Source of the DNA: Gemmata palustris
Lineage (GTDB): Bacteria; Planctomycetota; Planctomycetia; Gemmatales; Gemmataceae
Assembly: GCF_017939745.1 (NCBI RefSeq)
Contig: NZ_JAGKQQ010000001.1
Location: 6,277,299 to 6,341,298, forward strand
Direction of reading: 5' to 3'
Length of the DNA stretch: 64,000 bases
The translations under genes were made by a program, and so were the position numbers. Of the stretch, positions 17,302 through 25,991 are shown one piece after another (within the stretch, counting starts at the first letter, position 1; every line of letters starts with the position of its first letter). Under the pieces are notes generated by a model that was given only the letters and a program-made list of their open reading frames with translations, was not told the DNA's origin and did not search any database.

Positions 17302-19785
17302 ATGAGCACCGAGACGCCACCGGCCGGGGAATACACCGAGGCTCACATGAAGAGCCTCAAGGACGCGGCCCACATTCGCCAGAACCCGGGCATGTACGTC
17401 GGTAACACGCAGTCGTCCGGGCTGCACCACCTCGTCTACGAGATCGTGTACAACTCCGTGGACGAGGCCCTTGCGGGGTACTGTAAGCACATCCGCGTTA
17501 CGATTCACACGGACGGGTCCATCACGGTTGCCGACGACGGGCGCGGTATTCCCGTTGGCATCAAGAAGGACACCGGGAAGTCCGCGCTCGAAGAGGCCCT
17601 CACGGTCGCGGGTAACAGCGGCAAGTTTGACAACGCGGCGTACCGCGTTTCGCTCGGGCTTCACGGCATGGGCGCGAAAGCGATGAACGCCCTTTCCGAG
17701 TGGTGCGAGGTCGAGGTGCGGCGCGACGGGCGCGTTTACAAGATGGAGTTCGAGCGCGGGTACGCGACCAGTAAGTTGCAAGACCTCGGTCCCGCTCCGG
17801 CCGGGCAACGCGGAACGACAATTACGTTCCGCCCGGACCCACTGACCGAGTTTTTTGGGAATCTCGAGTTCGATTACGCCACTCTCGAGGACCGGTTCCG
17901 CGAGATCGCGTATCTCTGCAAGGGTTTGGCCATCACGCTCACCGACGAGCGCGAAGCCGGTAAGACCGCACACTTTCAGTTCGACGGTGGCATCGCGGAG
18001 TACGTCGTTTGGCTGAACGAGAACCAGGGCGAAGCCGCGGAACACGCCGCGATCTACGTCAAGAAGGAAGTCGAACACTCGACGCCCGATACCGAGGGGA
18101 TGGGGCTGAAGGTCGCGGTCGAGGTCGCGATCCAGTACACGAACGGTGATGACGAACGCATCCGGTGTTACACCAATAACGCTTATAACCCCGTTGGCGG
18201 TACACACCTCAGTGGCTTCCGCTCTGGTTTGACGAAGGCAATCAACGCTTACGGCAAGAAGGAAGGCCACTTTAAGCCGGACCTTGAGGTGCGTGGCGAT
18301 GACTTCCGTGCGGGGCTCACATCGGTTGTCAGCATCGCGCACCCTGATCCGCTCTTCGAGTCGCAGACCAAGGTGAAGCTGAACAACCCGGAGGTTGAAG
18401 GAATCGTTTCGAGCGTCGTCTACGAGTTCCTCACCGAATACCTGGAGAAGAACCCGAAGGAGGCGACGCGGATCTGCAAGAAGGTGGCACTCACCGCGGA
18501 ACTGCGGATCGCGCTGAAAAAGCACCGCGATGCACTTATTGACCGCAAGAAGATCCTGGGGGGCAGCGGGTTGCCCGGGAAGCTATACGACTGCACGAGC
18601 CGCGAGCGCGAAAAGAGCGAACTGTTCCTCGTGGAAGGTGATTCCGCCGGTGGCAGTGCGGAAAGCGGCCGGAATCGTCAGTTCCAGGCCATTCTGCCGC
18701 TCAAGGGTAAGGTGCTGAACGTCGAGAAGGCGAAACTCGAGAAGCTCCTGGAAAACAACGAAATCTCGGCACTCATCGCGGCTACCGGTATAGACATCGA
18801 GAACGTCGAAGACGTGAGTAAGGTGCGGTACGGGAAGATCATCATCCTCACCGACGCCGACGTGGACGGTCAGCACATCCGCACGCTGTTGCTCACGTTC
18901 TTCTTCCGCCAAATGCGGAAGCTGATTGAAGCCGGACACGTGTTCGTAGCCCGCCCGCCGTTGTTCAAAGTCACGCAAAAGAAAGAAACGCGGTTCGTGC
19001 AGACGCGCGAAGAGATGGTCGTCGAGCTGACCACCCGGGGGCTCAAGGGGACGACGCTGCACGTGACCAAGCCGGACCAGCCGGCGCGGACCGTGACCGG
19101 TGACGATCTCACGAAGTTACTCCCCGCGCTGTCCGAAGCGGAAACGGCTGTAGTCGGTTTGGAGCGCCGCGGGCGCACACTCGATGAACTTCTTCCGCGG
19201 GCCGTGGAAGGCGCGTTCCCCGCGTACCAAGTTCACGAGCGGGCGAAGAACAAGGACCACTGGTTCCGTGCGATCGAGGAAGTGGCCGCGTTCAAGGCAG
19301 CGCTCACGGAGCAGTTGCAGCGCGAGCCGGTGATCGGTGAGGACTACACGCTCGACGAGTGGCACGACCTGAAGGCGCTGAACCGGGCGCTCGCGAAGAT
19401 GAAGAACACCGGGTTCGACACGAACGACTTGATCCCGTTGCAGCGGATCGCCGGGCGCGAGCCGCCGGTGCGGTACACGCTCGACCACGACGGGCACACG
19501 AAGAACCTCGTGAGCCTACGCGAGCTGGTTGCCGAAATCCGCCGACTCGGTGAGAAGGGGATGGCGGTAACGCGGTTCAAAGGGCTGGGCGAAATGGACC
19601 CCGAAGAACTCTGGGAAACGACGCTGAATCCGCAGCACCGCACGCTGCTAAAGGTGACGCTGAACGATGCGTTCAAGGCCGAGGAGATGTTCCGCACGCT
19701 GATGGGCAAGGAAGTGCAGGACCGCCGAGCGTTCATCTTCAATAACACGCTCAAAAGTGTCGAGGACATCGACTACGGGGCGTAA
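17302..19785 (+). CDS. gyrB: DNA gyrase subunit B
   Basis: An 827-aa type IIA topoisomerase ATPase subunit. The GHKL ATPase has NSVDEALAG, DDGRGIPVG and LHGMGAKAMNALS. The Toprim domain has LVEGDSAGGSAESGRNRQFQ and ILTDADVDGQHIRTLLLTFF, and the C-terminus has RFKGLGEMDPEELWETT. A GyrB-type insert separates the Toprim halves (about residues 560-720). The glutamate and DxD metal residues are present. LHGMGA replaces the common LHGVGA. The start ATG at 17302 has GGAAGGAAA upstream. It is the last gene of the replication block and is followed by a strong terminator. gyrA is not in the window. Confidence 0.96.
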   Translation: MSTETPPAGEYTEAHMKSLKDAAHIRQNPGMYVGNTQSSGLHHLVYEIVYNSVDEALAGYCKHIRVTIHTDGSITVADDGRGIPVGIKKDTGKSALEEALTVAGNSGKFDNAAYRVSLGLHGMGAKAMNALSEWCEVEVRRDGRVYKMEFERGYATSKLQDLGPAPAGQRGTTITFRPDPLTEFFGNLEFDYATLEDRFREIAYLCKGLAITLTDEREAGKTAHFQFDGGIAEYVVWLNENQGEAAEHAAIYVKKEVEHSTPDTEGMGLKVAVEVAIQYTNGDDERIRCYTNNAYNPVGGTHLSGFRSGLTKAINAYGKKEGHFKPDLEVRGDDFRAGLTSVVSIAHPDPLFESQTKVKLNNPEVEGIVSSVVYEFLTEYLEKNPKEATRICKKVALTAELRIALKKHRDALIDRKKILGGSGLPGKLYDCTSREREKSELFLVEGDSAGGSAESGRNRQFQAILPLKGKVLNVEKAKLEKLLENNEISALIAATGIDIENVEDVSKVRYGKIIILTDADVDGQHIRTLLLTFFFRQMRKLIEAGHVFVARPPLFKVTQKKETRFVQTREEMVVELTTRGLKGTTLHVTKPDQPARTVTGDDLTKLLPALSEAETAVVGLERRGRTLDELLPRAVEGAFPAYQVHERAKNKDHWFRAIEEVAAFKAALTEQLQREPVIGEDYTLDEWHDLKALNRALAKMKNTGFDTNDLIPLQRIAGREPPVRYTLDHDGHTKNLVSLRELVAEIRRLGEKGMAVTRFKGLGEMDPEELWETTLNPQHRTLLKVTLNDAFKAEEMFRTLMGKEVQDRRAFIFNNTLKSVEDIDYGA

Positions 19786-19806
19786 AGTTGGACCGAGAAA
19801 CACGAG

Positions 19807-19833
19807 CGGCCGGGGATCAACCCCGGCCGTTTT
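19807..19833 (+). terminator. rho-independent terminator after gyrB
   Basis: A perfect 9-bp stem, CGGCCGGGG at 19807-19815 and CCCCGGCCG at 19821-19829, with a five-base loop and a following TTTT. It lies 21 bases after the gyrB stop. The minus-strand lipoprotein gene ends at 19858, so the hairpin may serve both directions. Confidence 0.9.
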
Positions 19834-19857
19834 GCGTGTGTGACCGATTTGTGCGAA

Positions 19858-20220
19858 TCACTTGGGTTTGACGAAACCACCGAAGAGGTCCGGGAAATCT
19901 GTCGCAGCGCCGCCGTCCATCAGGTAAGTCTTTTGCGCCGATTCGACCCGTTCTTTTGCTTTCTTGAGTTCGCCGTCGTTTTTGGCGATCAACTTGTCCC
20001 GCTCTTCTTGACTCAGTTTTAATTTGTCAATCTTCTCGAGCGTGCTTTTAACTCGCTCGAGTGCCGCCGCTTGCTTGTCTCGTGATTCCTTCTTTTCGAG
20101 CGTCTCGGCGTAACCGTTGAGATGAACGATAAACTCTTTCACCAGCGCATCCGGGCCGCCGCACCCGGTCGCGGTGAAGAGCAGCAGGCCGATGGCACCA
20201 AGCACGACGCGACGCTTCAT
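19858..20220 (-). CDS. small coiled-coil lipoprotein
   Basis: A 120-aa predicted lipoprotein. The signal sequence MKRRVVLGAIGLLLFTATGC ends in a lipobox with Cys20. The mature part is highly charged and alpha-helical (about residues 40-100, many Lys/Glu with heptad-like leucines), suggesting a coiled coil. The end is FPDLFGGFVKPK. I do not recognise a family. It is convergent with gyrB and lies 116 bases from the LysM gene upstream. Confidence 0.75.
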   Translation of the reverse strand: MKRRVVLGAIGLLLFTATGCGGPDALVKEFIVHLNGYAETLEKKESRDKQAAALERVKSTLEKIDKLKLSQEERDKLIAKNDGELKKAKERVESAQKTYLMDGGAATDFPDLFGGFVKPK

Positions 20221-20336
20221 TCCGCGATCTCCGCCAGGGCTCCCGGAACGAAAGACGACCCGAAAGCGTGTTTGGCGACACTATACAGCGAATCCCGCGC
20301 CGGGACCATTCGCACGCGGGAAAACGCGGTGCGAGA

Positions 20337-22520
20337 TCACGGGAGGCGCACACCCGCCGGGAGTTTCACCTCGGTTCCCGTGGGTAGCACTTCGTCCGGT
20401 TTTATAGCGGGGTTTTCGTCGTAGATGTCTCGCCACCGCTGTGCTGTGCCCATCGTTTGCTGCGCGACCTGCTGGAGTGTCATCCCGTTGCCGCGTGGAA
20501 CGACGAAGGTGGCGCGTCCGGTCGTTGTCGGGCGCGGGTCAGCGGTACTCCACTTCGGTGCGGCCGATGATGCCGAAGTTGGCGCGCTGGTGCCCGACCC
20601 GCCTGCGGGCAACACAGTGTTCCCGCCGGTCAGTGATGGGAACTGTCGCTTCAGCACATGAATCGGCGGCACGTTGACATACGCGCCGGCTCGAACTGGT
20701 CGGTTCTGGTTGTACTCACTCAGGGCTCGGGCAAACCGGTCGTCGTTGTAGAACTCCTTGCTGATGGTTCCGTAGTCGTCGGTGCGTGTTGCGCTGTGTA
20801 TGTCCACGTCGAAGGTCGTTTTCGGCGCAACCTCGGGTACGAGCGGCTTGCCCTCGGTACCCCCGGCTGGCTTTGTGTAGACCGCGGGTGCTGAGGGGCC
20901 TGGTGGAGTAAACGACGGCGCAGGCGTACTGAAGTCCGGCAAAGCGCTGGGCGGCTTCACGTCTGGGGGGGCTGGCAGTTTTGGTTCAGTGATGCCGCCG
21001 TGGTTTGGCAGCGGGGGCAAGTTCGGTCCCGGGATATCACTGCCACCTTGTAACTTCGGTGGCGCTACCGGCGAAGCTGGTAATGCACCTGCTCCCGGCA
21101 GTGATGGAATCAACGGATCTTGGGGTTTTGTGATCGGAGGCGTACCACCACTCGATCCTGGCGCTCCTGCCGGAAACTGAAAATCTGGTTGTTTTAGTGG
21201 AGTGGTATTCGAGCCACCGGGTCCGGGCGCTGGTGGGGAGGGGAAATCTGGAAGCGGCGGGAGCGCAGGTGAATCGCCTTTAGTTGTGCCCGAAGGTCCG
21301 GGAACAACTAAAGGGGTTGTTCCGTTATTTTTGCTACTTGAATCATTGGCAACGGGTGCCGGAAAAGGGCTTGGTAATGTGGGAATAAGGTCACCACTTG
21401 GTGACGGGATGCCGCCTGTTGTTCCGTTGCCGGGCACGTCGAACTTAGGAGGTGCGAGACTCGGAGCCACAGGCGATGCAGCCGGGGTCGTCCCGCCGAA
21501 TGTGGGCGACATTCCCGGTGCGATAGGCGCGGTTGGCGCAGGGGGAACGCTAGTCGGCGTAGGAGTACCACCTTGAGTGGGCGCGGCGGGAGCGCTGGGA
21601 CCAACCGCGGGTGGTAGCACCGGCGATGAGCCACTCGGTGTAGGCGGAGTTGGGCCACCTAGGGGCACTGGCGCAGTTGGCCCCGGTAGCACCGGGGGGA
21701 GCATGCCGCCGGCTGTCACCACGCTCGCTGGGGGTGGGGGGACAGCGAAATCAGGAGGCGGAGGTGGTGTGGAGGGCCGTCCACCAAGTGCGACTGGTGG
21801 TTTAGCCGTATCACCAGGAGTGGTACCACCCTGATTAACAACCGGTGGGCCACCCGGGGGAACCTGGGGTGCTAAGCGCAGAGGTGGTAGGGAATCTGGT
21901 CCCTGTGGTGAGTTGTCTTCTTTGTACTGCGTTACTTTGGGTTGCGAGGGCGCAGGTGTCGTGTCGAGCTTTACCTTTTCTTCGGTCACGGCCGCGACTG
22001 GCGCAGAGGGCTCGGCACCGCCCTTTGCAGGGAACATCAGTTTCACGGCACCGATACCCGCAAACAGGCTGAGTACGGCCACGCTGATCGTGAGCTGCTT
22101 CTTGTTGAAGCGCGCGAGTAGGCCGCTGATGCTCGTTGAGCCCGCGTCGGGGGCTGTGACGAGGGGCGCTGCGGGCACTCCCGTTGCCGCGGTGGTGGCC
22201 ACAGCCGCGACCGTGGCCGCGATGGTTGCCGCAGTTGAGGTCGGCGCGCTCGGAGTCGTAGCGGGTGTTGCGGACTTAGCCGGTGCTTCGACTTTCGGCG
22301 CGGGCGCCTCGATCTTCGGTGTTGCGCTCGGGGCGGGTGCCTCAACCTTTGGCGCGGCACTCGGTGTGGGTGCGGGGGCCGGCGCTTCGGCTTTTGGTGC
22401 CGGGCTCGGTGTGGCCGTTGATATGAGTGCCGCGACCAACGGTGCTGCCGCTGCGGGGAGTGGGGCGGTACGGGAAAACGACGGCTTGGCCGGCACGTCA
22501 ACGGCGATGGGTTCGGTCAT
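20337..22520 (-). CDS. proline-rich, membrane-anchored LysM domain protein
   Basis: A 727-aa protein. Residues 1-125 are Ala/Pro-rich with repeated EAPAPKV-like units. Residues about 143-163 are a single membrane helix. Residues about 190-580 are a long Pro/Gly-rich low-complexity region. The C-terminus has two LysM-like units: one near 600-650 (DDYGTISKEFYNDDRFARAL) and a clearer one near 665-727 (MTLQQVAQQTMGTAQRWRDI, ending GTEVKLPAG). LysM domains bind peptidoglycan or other GlcNAc polymers, so it may span from the inner membrane towards the wall. The ATG at 22518-22520 begins MTEPIAVDVP. The neighbour upstream is rsmH, a cell-division-cluster gene in many bacteria. Confidence 0.85.
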   Translation of the reverse strand: MTEPIAVDVPAKPSFSRTAPLPAAAAPLVAALISTATPSPAPKAEAPAPAPTPSAAPKVEAPAPSATPKIEAPAPKVEAPAKSATPATTPSAPTSTAATIAATVAAVATTAATGVPAAPLVTAPDAGSTSISGLLARFNKKQLTISVAVLSLFAGIGAVKLMFPAKGGAEPSAPVAAVTEEKVKLDTTPAPSQPKVTQYKEDNSPQGPDSLPPLRLAPQVPPGGPPVVNQGGTTPGDTAKPPVALGGRPSTPPPPPDFAVPPPPASVVTAGGMLPPVLPGPTAPVPLGGPTPPTPSGSSPVLPPAVGPSAPAAPTQGGTPTPTSVPPAPTAPIAPGMSPTFGGTTPAASPVAPSLAPPKFDVPGNGTTGGIPSPSGDLIPTLPSPFPAPVANDSSSKNNGTTPLVVPGPSGTTKGDSPALPPLPDFPSPPAPGPGGSNTTPLKQPDFQFPAGAPGSSGGTPPITKPQDPLIPSLPGAGALPASPVAPPKLQGGSDIPGPNLPPLPNHGGITEPKLPAPPDVKPPSALPDFSTPAPSFTPPGPSAPAVYTKPAGGTEGKPLVPEVAPKTTFDVDIHSATRTDDYGTISKEFYNDDRFARALSEYNQNRPVRAGAYVNVPPIHVLKRQFPSLTGGNTVLPAGGSGTSAPTSASSAAPKWSTADPRPTTTGRATFVVPRGNGMTLQQVAQQTMGTAQRWRDIYDENPAIKPDEVLPTGTEVKLPAGVRLP

Positions 22521-22605
22521 CCGTGACCTCGTAGTATGTGCGATTCGAGACCCGCGGCCGGTGATCGGGAATTCACCCGATTCACCGAACACAAGTCTGA
22601 AATCA

Positions 22606-23490
22606 TCAAGCTCCGATTCTCCGAGCGACTCGCAACTTGGCGCTTCGTGCGCGGGGGTTGCGAGCCGTTTCTTCGTCGCCGGCTTCGACCGGCTTCTTTG
22701 TCACTTGTTGCCACGCGGTCGGTTCGCGGAACGTCTGTTTCACGCGCCGGTCTTCGAGCGAGTGGAAGCTGATAATCCCCGCCGCTCCACCGCCCTTCAC
22801 CACGCGCGGTAACAGAGCGAGCAACCGGTCGAGTACACCGAGTTCGTCGTTCACCGCGATGCGCAGTGCCTGGAACACGCGCGTCGCCGGGTCAATGCTT
22901 CCCGAGCGCGGGACACAACTTCGCACGACGCTCGCGAGGTCCGCGGTGGTCGCAAAGGGTTGGTGCCCTCTGCGCTCCACGATCCGCTTCGCGACTCTGC
23001 GGCTGTGTCGCTCTTCGCCGAACTCCCAGAACGTGTCCGCGAGTCCCGCCTCGCTCATTGTGTTCACCATGTCGGCCGCGGTCGCACCGGCGGTCGGGTC
23101 CAAGCGCATGTCGAGTGGGCCGTCCTCGCGGAAGCTCAGCCCGCGCGATTTCTCTCCCAACTGGTCCGAACTGAAGCCGAGGTCCGCGAACACACCGTCT
23201 ATCTGTTTGATGCCGCGTGCCGCCAGCACTTCGCCGAGCTGGTCGAAGTTCGCATGTACCAGTTCAACTGGCGACCCTTCCAGGCGTGCCCGTGCCATTT
23301 CGAGCATGGTCGGGTCTTGATCTAGCCCAATGACGCGCCCGGTCGGGCCGACACGTTCGGCCAACATGCGCGTGTGCCCGCCGCCGCCGACGGTGCAATC
23401 GACCCACGTCTGCCCCTCTCGTGGATCGAGCAGGGCGAGCGTTTCGGCCGGTAACACGCTCACGTGAGCCGGAGCGCGAGTAGCGGACAT
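22606..23490 (-). CDS. rsmH: 16S rRNA (cytosine(1402)-N(4))-methyltransferase
   Basis: A 294-aa SAM-dependent methyltransferase (MraW) that modifies C1402 in the ribosomal P site. Motifs are VDCTVGGGGHTRML for SAM binding, IGLDQDP, the family-specific FADLGFSSDQL and DGPLDMRLDP, and IISFHSLEDRRVKQTF near the end. It starts HVSVLPAETLALL as usual. The ATG at 23488-23490 has AAAGGTG at the right distance; an upstream in-frame ATG at 23514 has no such signal. The usual dcw partners (ftsL, ftsI, mur genes) do not follow; a LysM protein does. Confidence 0.95.
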   Translation of the reverse strand: MSATRAPAHVSVLPAETLALLDPREGQTWVDCTVGGGGHTRMLAERVGPTGRVIGLDQDPTMLEMARARLEGSPVELVHANFDQLGEVLAARGIKQIDGVFADLGFSSDQLGEKSRGLSFREDGPLDMRLDPTAGATAADMVNTMSEAGLADTFWEFGEERHSRRVAKRIVERRGHQPFATTADLASVVRSCVPRSGSIDPATRVFQALRIAVNDELGVLDRLLALLPRVVKGGGAAGIISFHSLEDRRVKQTFREPTAWQQVTKKPVEAGDEETARNPRARSAKLRVARRIGA

Positions 23491-23624
23491 AGGCACCTTT
23501 GGAAATTGAGTCAAGGTGAAGGACGGGAGCCGTTACAGAAGTTCGAGCCGGGCCAGCGCTTCAAAAGTGAAGGGTGGGAACGATCGAGTTCAACTGCGTT
23601 TCGTCGTTGTCGCCTGTTTAGGGG

Positions 23625-24038
23625 TCAGCCGTGAACGATGTGGGGCGGGTCGGCGTCGTCCGGCGGGGGGAACCGCGTGCCCCATTCGTTGACATCGATG
23701 CGCTGGAGGACGTTGCACACGCCGTTGACCGGGCGGGCGGTGTCCGTGGCCCACTGGAGAATGGTCAGGTTGTCGGCGCCGGCGGCGAGCCGGGTGACGA
23801 TCTCGTGTACGAGTTCTTGTTGGTCCGGGAACTCGCGGATCAGCGCGCCGAACTCCGCGCGCGGCATTTCGAGCCAGAACCGCCGCCCGCTCAGGTGCTC
23901 GAGCGCGCGCCCGCGAACGAACGCGGACCAGTGGCACGCGACCCACTGCTGGATCGCTTCTTCGCCCAGGTCGTAGCCCGCCTTCTCGCTCTCGATCCAG
24001 CGGAACCGTTCCGCCTCCTCGCGGGCGTCGTCGTTCAT
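23625..24038 (-). CDS. hypothetical protein
   Basis: A 137-aa soluble, acidic protein. It reads NDDAREEAERFRWIESEKAG, then AIQQWVACHWSAFVRGRALE, then HLSGRRFWLEMPRAEFG. It is rich in aromatic residues but I do not recognise a fold. The ATG at 24036-24038 has AGGGGGA seven bases upstream, so the start is well supported. It ends ADPPHIVHG. The gap to the SthA-like gene upstream is 27 bases, so the two are probably co-transcribed. Confidence 0.75.
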   Translation of the reverse strand: MNDDAREEAERFRWIESEKAGYDLGEEAIQQWVACHWSAFVRGRALEHLSGRRFWLEMPRAEFGALIREFPDQQELVHEIVTRLAAGADNLTILQWATDTARPVNGVCNVLQRIDVNEWGTRFPPPDDADPPHIVHG

Positions 24039-24065
24039 TGGTCGTCCCCCTATCACCGCGTTCGG

Positions 24066-25508
24066 TCACCAGCGGCTCAGCGAGGCTTGTGCCCGGCCGA
24101 GCAGTTCGGACCGCTTCAAGATCGCGTCGTGCGTCGCCAGTTTGTACAGGTCGCCGAGGGTCGGGTAGTTGAAGCAGGTCGCCAAAAACAGGTTCGCTCC
24201 GCCCCCGGTCATCATCACAGTTAGGCCGATGTGAATCAACTCCGTGGCCTGTTCCCCGATCACGTGTACGCCGATCAGCTTCATCTCGTCGCGCTCGAAA
24301 ACGAGCTTCAGGAACCCCGTCTTGTCGCCGATGATCTTGCCCCGCGGGTTCTGATCGTAGTCGGCCCGGCCGACCACGATCGTAATGCCCTTCTCGCGCG
24401 CTTGCTGTTCCGTGAACCCGACGGAACTCACCTCGGGGATCGTGTAAATGCCCGCGGGGAGGAATTGGGCGAGCGCCTGTTTCGCGTTCGATCCGAATGC
24501 GTGGCACGCCGCGACCCGGCCCTGTTCGGAACTCGTGCTCGCCAGCGCCGGGAACCCGATCACGTCGCCGACCGCGTAGATGTGCTGCACGGTGGTGCGG
24601 AAGTGCTCGTCCACCGGGATCAGGCCGCGCGGCGTCAGCCCGAAGCCCGCGGCTTCCGGGGCCAAGCGGTCCGCGTAGCTCGTGCGCCCGGCGCACACGA
24701 GAACGTGCCCGACCGCGATTTCCTTCCCGGACTTCAACCGCAGTTCGATCTCGCCGGACCGCGGCGCCTTGCACGCTTCGACTTGTTCTTTCCAGTGGAA
24801 CACGATGCCCTGGCGCTCCATCGCTTGCGCGAGCGCGTGCGACAGGTCCGGGTCCAGGAACGGGAGCAGGACGTCGCGCCCGTCGATGAGGTGGACGCGC
24901 ACGCCCAGCGCCGCGAACATGCAGGCGTACTCGCTCCCGATGACGCCGCCGCCGATGACCGCGAGCGACCGCGGGATGCTGGTGATGTAAAGCAATTCGT
25001 CCGAGTCGTGGATGCGCGGGTGCTCGAACGGGAACACGGCCGGGCGCATCGGGCACGAGCCGATGGCAATGACGATCTTGTCCGCGCGCAGGTCCAGTGT
25101 TCCCCCGGGCGGGTTCGGGCGCGTGATGCGAACGGTGTGGGCGTCGACGAATCGTCCGGTCCCCTGGTGGACGGTGACGCCGTACCGGTCGAGCAGCGTG
25201 CGCATTTGGTGCGCTTCCGACGCGGTCACGACGCGCTCGTGGCGCACGAGGTCTTCGATCTTGGCCTCGCGCCGGACCGACACGTCCACACCGATCAGGG
25301 CACGCGACTTCACGCCGGAAATGGCCAGGGCCGTTTCGCGGAGCGTCTTGCTGGGGATGGTGCCGGTGTTCACGGCCGCGCCGCCGACCACGCTGTTCCG
25401 CTCGACGATGGCCACGCGCTTGCCGAGCAGGGCCGCGGTGTCGGCCGCCGCGACGCCGCCCGGTCCGGCACCGATCACGATGAGGTCGTATTCGATCGCG
25501 GGGGGCAT
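24066..25508 (-). CDS. sthA: SthA-like pyridine nucleotide transhydrogenase (flavoprotein disulfide reductase family)
   Basis: A 480-aa FAD/NAD(P) flavoprotein. The FAD-binding GxGxxG is IGAGPGGVAAA at 12-22, the second nucleotide site is VIGGGVIGSEYACMFAALG, and ending features are ICAGRT-like LVCAGRTSYAD, YAVGDVIGFPALA, and the C-terminal dimer domain with GVHVIGEQATELIHIG. The region that holds the redox disulfide in lipoamide dehydrogenase reads GGAAVNTGTIPSK. The second Cys is Thr50, as in soluble transhydrogenase SthA, which balances NADH and NADPH. The first Cys, which E. coli SthA keeps, is Ala45 here. A true dihydrolipoamide dehydrogenase is therefore unlikely. Start ATG 25506-25508. 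Confidence 0.82.
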   Translation of the reverse strand: MPPAIEYDLIVIGAGPGGVAAADTAALLGKRVAIVERNSVVGGAAVNTGTIPSKTLRETALAISGVKSRALIGVDVSVRREAKIEDLVRHERVVTASEAHQMRTLLDRYGVTVHQGTGRFVDAHTVRITRPNPPGGTLDLRADKIVIAIGSCPMRPAVFPFEHPRIHDSDELLYITSIPRSLAVIGGGVIGSEYACMFAALGVRVHLIDGRDVLLPFLDPDLSHALAQAMERQGIVFHWKEQVEACKAPRSGEIELRLKSGKEIAVGHVLVCAGRTSYADRLAPEAAGFGLTPRGLIPVDEHFRTTVQHIYAVGDVIGFPALASTSSEQGRVAACHAFGSNAKQALAQFLPAGIYTIPEVSSVGFTEQQAREKGITIVVGRADYDQNPRGKIIGDKTGFLKLVFERDEMKLIGVHVIGEQATELIHIGLTVMMTGGGANLFLATCFNYPTLGDLYKLATHDAILKRSELLGRAQASLSRW

Positions 25509-25991
25509 AACGGGAACTCCGGGTAGGGATGTTCGACATGATACCCACCAAGTGCCGGTCGGTCATGTGACCGCCGCGGTCTTCTGAAATCCGCGTCGAA
25601 CCCGAGCACCCCACCGGCCGGGCTAACAATTGCTAACATTTTGGCCCTGTTGGGGTCTCGGCCCCGTAAAGCACGGGTCACGAGGCGCACTAAAGGCTGA
25701 CATTTCAAGTGTTTCAGTGCCATTGCCGTTCATCGTGACCCCGCGCCGGCGGCTAACAATTGCCATATTCGTTGTGGTTTTGGCTAACATCGGACCGGCG
25801 TTCCGCTCACTTTTCGTGCCGAAATTTCGCTACCCAAGAGACGGGTGAATCGCGTTCGACTCCCACATCTCATTGGACACCCAAATTGTATACTAGTGGA
25901 CGGAAGAATAAAGATCGTTTTGCGCCGCGAAAGTGTCGCCGCAGTGTCACGATGCGTACTCCGATAAACGCCGTGCTGCGTGCCGCGTCAC
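25509..25991. other. intergenic region with GCTAAC repeats
   Basis: These 483 bases separate two minus-strand genes and carry no convincing gene. They hold a tandem pair GCTAACAATT-GCTAACATTT at 25622-25641, a second half-degenerate pair starting at 25752, and a single unit at 25783-25790. The stretch 25850-25930 is less GC-rich than the surroundings. The sthA promoter should lie near 25510-25600. Confidence 0.6.
25622..25641 (+). repeat. 10-bp tandem GCTAACATTT repeat pair
   Basis: GCTAACAATT at 25622-25631 is followed directly by GCTAACATTT at 25632-25641. Weaker copies follow at 25752-25769 and 25783-25790. See the matching pairs at 12331-12420 and 35629-35720. Confidence 0.85.

Noticed and set aside
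20425..22812. Several long open frames on the plus strand opposite the LysM gene, glycine-rich
   Set aside because: They mirror the Pro/Ala-rich minus-strand gene. The opposite reading of proline codons gives glycine, and there is no family match or ribosome site.
24066..25508. Annotation as dihydrolipoamide dehydrogenase
   Set aside because: The two redox cysteines are absent.
23590..25629. 679-codon arginine-rich open frame on the minus strand
   Set aside because: It overlaps the SthA-like and hypothetical genes in another frame and is a by-product of high GC content at third positions.
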